DNA of 64,000 nucleotides from Paraphoma chrysanthemicola (lineage: Eukaryota > Ascomycota > Dothideomycetes > Pleosporales > Phaeosphaeriaceae). Below the pieces are notes generated by a model. It made no database searches. It saw only the letters and a program-made list of their open reading frames with translations, and was not told the DNA's origin. Shown piece by piece: positions 8,701 to 18,838 of this stretch. Location of the stretch: contig JAGMWG010000013.1 of the NCBI GenBank assembly GCA_020744225.1, positions 248,001-312,000 on the forward strand, read 5' to 3'. Numbering within the stretch: position 1 is the first letter of the stretch; every line of letters begins with the position of its first letter. A program made the translations under genes and the position numbers.

Positions 8701-10951
8701 ATGCCACCTGTAAGTTTCGCTGGGTCCAGAGCCACCATATCGCGGGCAGCTAATGGCGGGGCGATAGAAATCACAGAAGAAGGCAGACGAGACGCCTGAG
8801 AACGAGCATGGTACGTCTTGTCTCCCGTTTTGTTACTCGAAAACCGCAAGAACCAATGGCTAACAATTCTCAGGCACCGTCTTCTCCGTTTCCGGGTACG
8901 TCATCGCATGCCATGGTCGATGTCGCATACTGATACCCACAGTCCCGTCATTGTGGCCGAGAACATGATTGGAGTAGCCATGTACGAGCTTGTATGTGTA
9001 CTTGGTAGCTCTCGCTAGGGTAGGCATTGATAGCGACAGGTCCGAGTGAGCCACGACAACCTCGTAGGAGAGGTCATTCGAATCGACGCCGACAAGGCCA
9101 CCATTCAGGTCTACGAGGAGACTGGTGCGCCGCTCCCCATGCTCTGCCTCTAACCCACATTGCTGACCTTTCATAGCCGGTGTCACTGTCGGCGACCCTG
9201 TCATCAGGTCTGGACAGCCGCTGTCCGTCGAACTCGGCCCCGGCCTGATGGAGACCATCTACGACGGTATTCAGCGCCCCCTCAAGGGTATCGCCGACGA
9301 AGCGAAGAGCATCTACATCCCCCGTGGGATCAACTTGCCTGCTTTGGACCGCAAGAAGAAGTGGGATTTCACCCCAGGCAAGCTCAAGGTTGGCGACCAC
9401 ATCACTGGCGGCGACGTCTTCGGTACCGTCTTCGAGAACAGTCTCCTCAACGAGCATCGCATCCTTCTGCCTCCGCGTGCAAAGGGCACCATCACCCGCA
9501 TCGCTGACAAGGGAAGCTACACCGTGGACGAGAAGATCCTAGAGCTTGAATTCAACGGCACCAAGTCCGAGTACAGCATGATGCACCGCTGGCCTGTGCG
9601 AGTGCCTCGTCCTTCAACCGAGAAGCTTTCCTCCGACCGCCCGCTCATCGTCGGCCAACGTGTGCTCGATTCGCTTTTCCCCAGTGTGCAGGGTGGTACT
9701 GTTTGCATTCCCGGTGCTTTCGGGTGTGGCAAGACTGTCATTTCGCAGTCTTTGTCCAAGTTCTCCAACAGTGATATTATCGTATACGTGGGCTGCGGCG
9801 AGCGAGGCAATGAGATGGCCGAAGTCTTGATGGATTTCCCAGAGGTATGCGAAGTCATCCAGGCTCCGCTAAGACCTACTAACAACGACAGCTCACAATC
9901 AATGTCAACGGAAAGCAAGAGCCCATCATGAAGCGCACAACGCTCATTGCCAACACATCCAACATGCCTGTGGCGGCCCGTGAAGCCTCCATTTACACTG
10001 GTAGTAAGTACCACACACTACCCGGCCAAGCTTTCGTGCAACTAACGGCTCCCAGTTACGGTGGCAGAATACTTCAGGGACCAGGGTAAGGATGTTGCCA
10101 TGATGGCTGACTCGTCGTCGCGATGGGCTGAGGCACTTCGTGAGATTTCTGGTCGTCTCGGAGAAATGCCTGCTGATCAGGGTTTCCCCGCGTACTTGGG
10201 AGCCAAACTTGCATCTTTCTACGAGCGCGCTGGTCGTGTGCAGGCACTCGGTAGCCCAGAGCGCTTTGGCAGTGTTTCCATCGTTGGTGCTGTCAGCCCT
10301 CCAGGCGGTGATTTCTCGGATCCCGTCACAACCAGTACCCTCAACATCGTACAAGTCTTCTGGGGTCTCGACAAGAAGCTTGCCCAGCGAAAGCATTTCC
10401 CCTCGGTCAACACCTCGATCAGTTACAGCAAATACACGGGGCCGCTCGACAAGTACTACGCGAAGAACAATCCCGATTTCCCTCGGCTGCGCGATCGCAT
10501 CAAGGAGCTTTTGACAACCTCGGACGATCTTGACCAGGTCGTGCAGCTTGTCGGAAAATCAGCTCTAGGTGACTCGGACAAGATCACGCTTGATGTCGCA
10601 ACCTTGCTGAAGGAGGACTTCCTGCAACAAAACGGCTACTCAGATTACGATCAGTTCTGCCCGCTATGGAAGACAGAGTGGATGATGAAGAACATGATGG
10701 CATTCCACGACGAGGCACAAAAGGCAGTCTCACAAGGGCACAGCTGGCCGAAAATCCGCGATTCCACATCAGAGATTCAGTCGCAGCTTCGTAGCATGAA
10801 GTTTGAGCTGCCTAGCGAAGGTGAAGAGGCCGTCGTCAAGAAGGTATGTTGCAACACGTCGTTGCTCCTGTGATATTCCGCTAACATGTCATAGTACGAA
10901 GAGCTGCTACAGAAGATGACAGACAAATTCGCAGCTGTTATTGACGAGTAG
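8701..10951 (+). CDS. VMA1: V-type H+-ATPase catalytic subunit A
   Basis: This is subunit A of the V1 sector, which hydrolyses ATP to drive proton pumping into vacuoles and endomembranes. The exons encode about 610 residues, the family length. The Walker A motif GAFGCGKT lies in the exon starting 9177, and GCGERGNEMAEVL, the Walker B region (DVAMMADSSSRWAEALREIS) and SPPGGDFSDPVTTSTL follow. The first coding exon is only 9 nt (8701-8709), then a GTAAGT intron and an exon starting 8777; further introns split the N-terminus and lie at about 9845-9891, 10003-10056 and 10843-10894. No intein interrupts the P-loop region, unlike Saccharomyces VMA1. An alternative in-frame ATG at 8446 would add 85 residues. 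The ATG at 8701 is chosen because orthologues start just before this point. Confidence 0.96.
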
Positions 10952-11435
10952 CTGTGGTGTTACATAGCGAGCCTGTGCCATAATTTCCTTGAATGTAGAC
11001 TGTGAAATACACCGAGAAATGAATGTTGATGCCTGAACCGCTGACGACGCCGTGTCGCGTCTGGTGACCGCAGCAATCGTCATATGCTGCCTGATGTGGA
11101 ATTGCCACGAGCAGTTTTTAGCTCAAGTATCCTACTCTGCAGCTACGAGAGTCTACATCATCTTGTTGTATTATTTTGTCGACAACGCCGCGCGCACTCA
11201 ACTCGCAACTCGTCGTTTGCGGTGGTTTGTCCCGAGAGCCTAGCACAGCCACTGTGGCGCTTTCCGTGGCGTACTTGGTCCAAGCTGCATACAGCGCATT
11301 GGCAGCAGCTACGCAACACATTCAACCCTCAAACACATTCGCCTTCTGCGACCCAAATAACACTTTTCCTCCCATAATCACCACTACCCAGTCCTTCAAC
11401 AGACCCGAGCACCCCCACAACCGCCCTCGCCTGCC
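10952..11435. other. Intergenic region between VMA1 and VPS1
   Basis: This 484-bp stretch should contain the VMA1 3' end and the VPS1 promoter. The CT/CA-rich segment at about 11320-11435, with several CCACAACC-like strings, is typical of a fungal 5' leader. No gene was seen. Confidence 0.5.
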
Positions 11436-13824
11436 ATGGCGACAAATCCTAATGCGTAGGCACATGTTCGGACAGCCCCTCGCAGTGCTGAGAGCTAACG
11501 TATGCGCAGCATCAACGTGAACGACCCCGGCCTGATCACACTTGTGAACAAGCTGCAGGATGTCTTCACTACTGTCGGAGTACGTCACTCCGACCACACC
11601 GCTATCTGCGCCAAGCAGCGACGGCACTCCCCCAAACCGCATACTGATGCCTACGTCAGGTCCAAAACCCCATAGATCTCCCGCAAATCGCCGTTGTAGG
11701 ATCGCAGTCCAGTGGAAAGAGCTCCGTACTGGAAAACATTGTTGGGCGAGACTTGTAAGCGCCCGCCATTTCCAAGATAAGGTCTTGAGGTGCGTTGCGA
11801 CAGGACACTGACAACTACTCCAACAGCTTGCCTCGAGGAACCGGTATCGTCACGCGAAGACCGCTCATTCTGCAGCTCATCAACCGCGCCTCGACAACCC
11901 AAACAAACGGTGTGTCCGAGGAGGTCAAGTCGGCAGACTCGCAGAATAACGTCGACGAGTGGGGCGAATTCCTGCACATTCCTGGGCAAAAGTTCCATGA
12001 TTTCAACAAGATCAGGGAAGAGATTGTGCGCGAGACCGAGTCGAAGACTGGACGCAATGCGGGCATTTCGCCTGCGCCCATCAACCTGCGGATATATTCG
12101 CCCAATGTCCTCACACTCACGCTGGTCGATCTTCCCGGTCTGACCAAGGTCCCTGTTGGAGACCAGCCGCGAGATATTGAGCGACAGATTCGAGAGATGG
12201 TTCTCAAGCAGATCAGCAAATCCAACGCTATCATACTAGCAGTCACGGCTGCGAACACTGATTTGGCTAACTCTGACGGTCTGAAGCTGGCGCGCGAGGT
12301 CGATCCAGAGGGACAACGGACGATTGGTGTTCTCACAAAGGTCGATTTGATGGACGATGGCACAGACGTCGTCGACATTCTGGCTGGTCGCATCATTCCG
12401 CTCCGATTGGGATACGTGCCAGTAGTGAATCGAGGGCAGAGGGATATTGAGAATAAGAAGGCAATTTCCTACGCGCTCGAGCACGAGAGGCAATTTTTCG
12501 AGAACCACAAGGCATACCGCAACAAGGCTGCGTACTGCGGTACGCCCTACCTGGCGCGCAAGCTCAACCTGGTTAGTCTACAAGTTGTGCACACAGCAGC
12601 CATATGCTAATAGCCACAGATCCTCATGATGCACATTAAACAAACACTACCAGAGATCAAGGCGCGCATTGCGTCATCGCTACAAAAGTACCAAGCAGAA
12701 CTCGCCTCGCTCGGAAACTCGATGCTTGGCAATAGCTCTAATATCGTTCTCGACATGATCACATCGTTCACGAGGGAATACCAGGGGGTTCTCGAAGGTA
12801 ACAACCAGGAACTATCTGCCACAGAGCTCTCTGGTGGCGCCCGTATTTCATTCGTCTATCATGAGCTATATGCCAATGGTGTCAAGGCTGTAGATCCATT
12901 CGACCAAGTCAAGGACGTCGACATCCGAACCGTTCTTTACAACTCCTCCGGTTCATCGCCTGCTCTGTTCGTTGGTACCACCGCCTTTGAGCTGATCGTT
13001 AAACAACAAATCAAGCGACTGGAAGAACCCAGCATCAAGTGTGTAAGCTTGGTTTACGACGAGCTGATTCGCATTCTTGGCCAGCTGCTCGGCAAGACTT
13101 CCTTCAGGAGGTACCCCGCGCTGAAAGAGAAGCTACATGCGGTTGTCGTCTCCTTTTTCAAGCAGGCCATGGACCCAACAAATAAGCTCGTTCGGGATCT
13201 TGTCGCCATGGAGGCCTGCTATATTAACACAGGCCACCCCGACTTCATCAACGGCTCGCGCGCCATGGCCATTGTCCACGAACGACACAACGCTGCCAAG
13301 CCCATCCAAGTTGATCCCAAGACCGGAAAGCCAATGGCCCCAGCTGTACCTCCTCGCTCAATATCGCCTTCTCTGGACCCCAATGAGGGCGGTGGTTTCT
13401 TTGGCTCATTCTTTGCCAGCAAAAACAAGAAGAAGATGGCCGCTATGGAGCCGCCACCGCCAACGCTGAAGGCTTCAGGTACACTTTCGGAGAAGGAGGC
13501 GCAGGAAGTTGAGGTTATCAGTAAGTTATCCTACATGAACAAACCTTGATATGTGCTAACAGCGTGATAGAACTACTCATCACCTCTTACTTCAACATTG
13601 TCCGCCGCACGATGATCGATATGGTACCAAAGGCGATCATGTTGAACCTCGTGACGTGGACCAAGGAGAACATGCAGGGCGAGCTTCTCACCAACATGTA
13701 CAAGACAGACGAGCTGGACGAGCTGCTGAAGGAGTCGGAATACACTGTCCGAAGGAGGAAGGACTGCCAGCAAATGGTGGAGAGCTTGACCAAGGCGCAG
13801 GAGATTGTCAACCAAGTTCAGTAG
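11436..13824 (+). CDS. VPS1: Dynamin-like GTPase Vps1 (vacuolar protein sorting)
   Basis: This is a dynamin-superfamily GTPase that drives membrane fission at Golgi/endosomes, vacuoles and peroxisomes. The N-terminal GTPase domain has P-loop GSQSSGKSS, the switch I region LPRGTGIVTRRP, DLPGLTKVP (G3) and TKVDLMDDG (G4). The middle domain and the C-terminal GTPase effector domain (IKLLITSYFNIVRRTMIDMVPKAI) follow, with no PH or Pro-rich domain, as expected for Vps1. The length of roughly 700 residues fits the family. Exon 1 is 20 nt (11436-11455). Introns lie before 11510, at about 11581-11658, 11756-11827, 12571-12619 and 13520-13569. A Ser/Pro segment (PPRSISPSLDP) and Lys-rich stretch (ASKNKKKM) form the variable insert before the effector domain. 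Confidence 0.95.
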
Positions 13825-14124
13825 ACGGTGTGCGAGTGAGAGGCCGGATAGACAAGTCGAACTTTGCTACTTCACGTTAGGTGTCTGGGGAGGCTGCTAG
13901 AGTCCTGAATACTTTGAGCTTGTTTATAGTGTAGCGATATGAGTGGGTAATTTAAATACTCTACCGTGCTTGTGAAATCTTTGCATTCAAGGCCACTCGT
14001 GAGTCCAGTGGACATCCAAAGGAATCGAGTGGGCACCGCACTAGCGCCGAATTTGGCAACCGCCGCCCGAACTTCTCAAAAGTCACCAGCATCACGAACC
14101 ATCAGCTTCAACGCCAGAGCAGCC

Positions 14125-14973
14125 ATGTTGCTCCCCCGAATACTCGCGCCGGTGCGCGCATCGATAAGCGCATCAGCCAAACTCGCTGCACCCTCCAAGC
14201 ATGTCCTCGAAGCCCTCCGCAGCGCCAATGCGTCGTCGGCACCCAAGACAACGCTTACACTCTCCTTCGCCCGCCATGCCTCGCATCAGTCGCAAGGTCG
14301 TGCCAATGGCGCCAAAGACGGGCCTGGAAAGCGGCTAGGAGCGAAGAAAAGTGGAGGTACGACGGTCCTATAACTACGTAGGATGTACCCGGTGAAGCAT
14401 TGTAGCTGATGAAACTCAGGCGAATATGTAATCCCCGGCAACATCATATTCCGACAACGCGGCACATCGTGGTTCCCCGGCGAGAACTGCAAATTCGGAC
14501 GAGATCACTGCATCTTTGCGACTGAGTCGGGCTATGTAAGGTACTACAAGGACCCGAGAAAACATCCGAAGCGGCAGTACATTGGCGTCGCGCTGGAGAA
14601 GGACCACCAGCTTCCATATCCACCGAATGCGGCAAGAAGACGGAGACTGAATATGGTTGCTGTTCCGATCGAGCAGACAGAAGTGGAGGAAGGCGGACAA
14701 GTGCTTGTTGCTGCACCAGACACTGGAAAAGAAACGGGTGTGCCGGGTCGAGAGAACAGGATCTTGACAATGGGCAAGGGTTATGCATACCGCGAGGCAA
14801 ATTGGCAGATTGGGCGCGCGGCGGAGAGAGCAAATGTCCAGGTCAAGGAGTTTGTACCAGGCGACAGATGGGCGGCGTGGAGGAAGAGTCAAGCGAGAAT
14901 TGTGGCGAATGAGGAGAAGAGGAGGCTGAGAAGCTCGAGCAAGAAGGGCGGCAAGGCGAAGAAGGTGAGGTAG
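14125..14973 (+). CDS. MRP7: Mitochondrial large-subunit ribosomal protein bL27m
   Basis: This is the mitochondrial homologue of bacterial L27, which sits near the peptidyl-transferase centre. Two exons (14125-14356 and 14420-14973) flank a 63-nt intron. The N-terminus is rich in Arg, Ser and Ala with no acidic residues, as expected of a mitochondrial targeting peptide. The L27 core follows: ASHQSQGRANGAKDGPGKRLG, then EYVIPGNIIFRQRGTSWFPGENC and GRDHCIFATESGYVRYY. The long C-terminal extension with a basic end (KKGGKAKKVR) is characteristic of fungal bL27m and absent from bacteria. The ATG at 14125 is favoured over the longer open frame upstream because it starts the targeting peptide. Confidence 0.93.
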
Positions 14974-15053
14974 AGTGTAGAGACGATTTCACATTGGATA
15001 TGATTCGCAATGTAAAGATACGAAGATACAGGAGCCTGGTTATTGGAATTTGC

Positions 15054-16305
15054 CTACAGCTTTGCGCTGTCCTGCCATACAAGGACTCCCTTTTCCTCGG
15101 TGTACTGCTTGCCTTTTGACCATCCCAGCCACTGCTTCAACGTCTCTTCCCCACCGTCTCCGGCCTTCAGGCCTTTCTCACTCCACCCACTGCCTTCCAC
15201 GCCCGTGCCCTGCCCAACAGCAGCATCCCTTCCTACGTTACCCTCATGCACAGCGTATCCGGGCGTGCTCTTTAGGGTAACCGCTGGCCTCTGCTCATGT
15301 CCTTGCCTCTCCAGCTCATCGTGTGTGAACACGGGCGTGCAACACGCGTCTGTGCCATTAAAGATCTTTTCCCAATCATCCCTCGTCTTCGTTTTGAATT
15401 TCTGCGTGAAGAAGTTCTTGAGAATCGGCCAGTCTGCGCGATTGTCCCTGTCACCGGGAAGATCTGAAGGCTGGAGACGCAGGCCCTTGAGCAACGCGGC
15501 GTAGAACTGCGGCTCAATCGCGCCCACAGCCATGTACCTCCCATCCTTGGTCTCATACGTATCATAATACGGCGCTCCGCCATCAAGCATATTTGTGCCC
15601 CGTTCCCGCTTCCACACCTCCGTCTTCAACCCCAATCTCGGCATTGACGCAAGCACCGCACTTCCATCCACCATATTCGCCTCGACGACTTGGCCGAACC
15701 CATTCTTTTCTCTGGCGAGCAGCGCGAGCAAGACCCCGAGGAAGCACATGGCACCACCTCCAGCAAAGTCACCCATCAGGTTCCCGGGTGGATACGGCTT
15801 CTCGCCTTTCCGTCCAAACAGACTCAACACACCGCTTACAGCAATGTAATTGATATCATGGCCCGCCATATCTTTGTATTTCCCATCGCGCCGGAACCCC
15901 GTCATGCGCGCGACGATCAAGCGCGGGTTGATCTTGAGCAGCACATCTTCGGGCGAGAGGCCGGCTTTCTCGAGCACGCCGGGCCGGAAGGGGTCGATTA
16001 CAACATCGATTGTCGGGATGATTTTCTTAATCAAGGCAAGACCAGAGGCCGACTTGAGGTTCACGCAGATGCTCGTCTTGCGGCGCGTGAGTTGGTCGCT
16101 GCTCGGGTGTGTGGGTGAGCGGTCGAGGCGAAGGACCGAAGCGCCGTAGTCTGCGAGCAGCAGGCCAGCGAAGGGGCCTGATCATGATGGTAAGTACATG
16201 TTAGATGTTCGGTGTGTTTCAAGTGAGCATACCAGGTGCTAGGCCGGCGAATTCGAGAACGCGAACGCCCTTGAGAGGAGGGTCTTGGTGTTGGGTACCT
16301 GCCAT
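15054..16305 (-). CDS. CoA-transferase family III protein, alpha-methylacyl-CoA racemase-like, with PTS1
   Basis: This is a CaiB/BaiF (family III) protein most like alpha-methylacyl-CoA racemase, which epimerises 2-methyl-branched acyl-CoAs so they can enter beta-oxidation. Exons 16305-16233 and 16177-15054 give 398 residues. Conserved elements are VRVLEFAGLAPG at the N-terminus, a split GPFAGLLLADYGASVLRLD, AGHDINYIAVSG carrying the catalytic-type His, ANMVDGSAVL carrying the catalytic-type Asp, and GGAPYYDTYETKDGRYMAVGA. The C-terminal tripeptide AKL is a type-1 peroxisomal targeting signal. The presence of both His and Asp supports racemase rather than pure CoA transferase, but substrate assignment is an inference. 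Confidence 0.9.
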
Positions 16306-16801
16306 TGTGATCTGTGGACTCTACTTGGGACGATGGAAGGCTTCAAAAGAGCGCATGCGCGACGAATTAAGAAACATGCTCGACGTCGACATTGTTGGTT
16401 GGTTGTGAAGCACGGCTAAGCACTCCCGCGGGGAAAGCGCTGGTGAAGCCGAGGTGTAGATGAATGCTGGGGTTCGCGTCGCTCGGAATGTAGCCGACAT
16501 GCTTCACCACAGACTGGTACGACACCATACTCCTACCGTTGAACCCGTTAGGGCCTTCTTGGTTTGTATAATTTAAAACAATGTTGGACAAAACATTCGC
16601 TGCGAAGGCAAATGGGCAAAGATGCAGCAGAGGGCATCCAATCCCCTCAATTTCAGGCACCAGCGTCTGAATAGGCTTCTACTTTCAAATCGTCGTCCGC
16701 AGTGTGGCGGCACCACTACGATCAAATGTCGCTATTCATCTCAATCATTTATGCAAACGCTCGTATAGAATTTATAGAATTCCAACACTCAGACTAGCAC
16801 A
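16306..16801. other. Divergent promoter between the racemase-like and ceramidase-like genes
   Basis: This 496-bp stretch lies between two divergently transcribed genes. It shows no supported coding frame and no repeat or RNA feature that I can recognise. Confidence 0.5.
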
Positions 16802-18217
16802 ATGGCGCCGCAGCTCAGACCTCGGACTTCTCAAGTCAAGCCGCAGACCTACGCCACAGGTGCCCAAAGTTACGATAGTCCGTCCCGTCACTCGAGTGTT
16901 GCGCCTCTCGCGGCTTCCATCGAGAACGACGGCTCTGCCCCACCAGTATACACCATTGACCTCTCCCTTGCACCCTCTTGTCGCTACCTTCAAGTCATCA
17001 CAGATTACGAGAGTAACCTACGCCAACTTCCGAGGCTCTTGGACGACATCATCGATGGTATTCGAGTGCCAAATAAGATTGTTCATGTCATCGCACGACT
17101 GCTGTTGCGCAAAGTCCATGATCGCGAGCAGAATGAGGAGTTGAAAGGCATCAGCGAGACTCTCGGGCTACCAATCTACTTTCTTGTTGCCTACAATGTA
17201 CTTCTTGACCTCTTCATGGGCTGTACGAGCGGCGGCGCGCTTGCAAATCCCAATGATACAGAAGAGCCTAGGATGATGCATTTCCGGACCTTAGATTGGG
17301 GCATGCCGGAATTGCGCGGTGTTGTCGTGCAGTACGACTTCGTGGAGGCGCCTGGAGCAGAAGTGATTGCGAGGACTATCAGCTACGTTGGTTATGTGGG
17401 CATCCTGACAGGGTTGAGGAAAGAACTCAGCGTCAGCATCAACTTTCGACCCTATCATAACGACGATACCTCGCTGGCTGCGAACATGAGGTTCTATTTG
17501 CATCAGCTCTCGGTTTTGCTGGGGCTGAAGCCAAGTATATCGTCGATACTCAGAGACTTCATCTTACCTCGAAACAACTCTCACAAGAGCAGCAGAATCG
17601 AGAATATCCGGTCGTCACAAGATGCGGCGAAGCCTTTGTATGGACATGCGGACATATGCACGACACTCCCGAGTATACCAACAACCGCCGCCTATCTCAT
17701 TTTCTGCACACCTCACGAGACCGTTATCCTCGAGAAAGATCTTAAGACGGCCAAGATACTCAAGTCTTCTACTTTCATTACCACTACGAATCACGACGCA
17801 TCATACGACACAAATGAAGACACAGATCATACAGAAGTTGCGCATGTCATGCATGCCAAGCAGCAATCCTTGGGCATGGGCATGGAGGATATCATTGACG
17901 AGAGCATAGAGAGGAAGAGATGTCTTGTGGAGAAGTGGATGACGTGGTCGACGGAAGAGGACAAGAAAGGAAAGCGTGGTAGGAAAAACAATCGTAACGA
18001 AGAGCGGGATACTGGCGTTCCAATCGGATTACTCAAAGAATGGCTACATGCATTCCCCACCACAAACCAGGAGACTCACTTTTCATGTTTGATGGATCCT
18101 GCAAGAGGAGAGTTCAGGTGGGTCAAGCTCTACGAGGAAGGAGAGATCAAGCGAGATAGTGAAAATTCGGAGAGTGGCGACGAGGGGAGTGTCGCTCATG
18201 GAGAGGAGTTAGAGTGA
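16802..18217 (+). CDS. Acid ceramidase / NAAA-like N-terminal-nucleophile amidase
   Basis: This single-exon gene encodes 471 residues related to acid ceramidase and N-acylethanolamine acid amidase (cholylglycine-hydrolase fold), which cleave amide-linked fatty acids. Residues 141-143, CTS after LFMG, match the nucleophile Cys at the autocleavage point. MHFRTLDWG contains the family Arg and Asp (about R162, D165), and YVGYVGILTGLRKELSVSINFR matches the following conserved block. No signal peptide is apparent at the N-terminus, unlike the lysosomal enzymes. The C-terminal quarter carries a basic stretch (KKGKRGRKNNRNEE) and an acidic tail. Activity and location are unproven. Confidence 0.85.
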   Translation: MAPQLRPRTSQVKPQTYATGAQSYDSPSRHSSVAPLAASIENDGSAPPVYTIDLSLAPSCRYLQVITDYESNLRQLPRLLDDIIDGIRVPNKIVHVIARLLLRKVHDREQNEELKGISETLGLPIYFLVAYNVLLDLFMGCTSGGALANPNDTEEPRMMHFRTLDWGMPELRGVVVQYDFVEAPGAEVIARTISYVGYVGILTGLRKELSVSINFRPYHNDDTSLAANMRFYLHQLSVLLGLKPSISSILRDFILPRNNSHKSSRIENIRSSQDAAKPLYGHADICTTLPSIPTTAAYLIFCTPHETVILEKDLKTAKILKSSTFITTTNHDASYDTNEDTDHTEVAHVMHAKQQSLGMGMEDIIDESIERKRCLVEKWMTWSTEEDKKGKRGRKNNRNEERDTGVPIGLLKEWLHAFPTTNQETHFSCLMDPARGEFRWVKLYEEGEIKRDSENSESGDEGSVAHGEELE

Positions 18218-18838
18218 ACTACAGAGCAGACTAGTGTCAGGCACGCACCAAATGTACCGGCCGAGAAACTCCTTGGTCGCCCTTGATCAATTACGCTCAC
18301 CTCTACTTTCCACCTCTCGACCCAACCTTGGAAGTTTGCTCCCATGCGCTTTAACTCAATATACGCCACCACAAGCACGCTCTCGGTTCTTGAGTCGCTG
18401 CATCCATAACTCTTTAATCGTGTTCTTGGCTTCATCCTTGACCCAGTACAATCGGCCACTCCCGAATCTCCTATGAGATTTAGCGGCTGCCGCATCCAAG
18501 TTGTGTTCCTGTGTGTAAACAAATGTATTCATGTACTCGCGACGAGCTATCTACATCATGCGCTAGCCTAGACTCGAGTTGAGATCAATTAGGATGCCTT
18601 TCTCGTCGAAACCCTTTGGGTAGGAGTATCATACATTAACGTTTTATCTGCGAGCGCACCCGAAACTTTAGTCGCTCACATGCAGACGAGCTCACAATGT
18701 TTGCTGATCTCAATCATCTCAATTCTGATGAGATACAGGCGGGTTAAGATCGCTGCAGGCGGATTATCTGAGCATTTCCTTTGTGGCGGCAAAGCTTGTT
18801 CATTACCAAGGCGGACTCTATTACAACTCGGCCCACAA
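18218..18838. other. Intergenic region between convergent genes
   Basis: This 621-bp stretch is flanked by the 3' ends of the ceramidase-like gene and the minus-strand regulator. I see no gene, repeat or RNA feature in it. Confidence 0.5.

Noticed and set aside
8172..8849. A 225-codon minus-strand frame over the VMA1 start
   Set aside because: It is opposite well-supported VMA1 exons and has no recognisable features.
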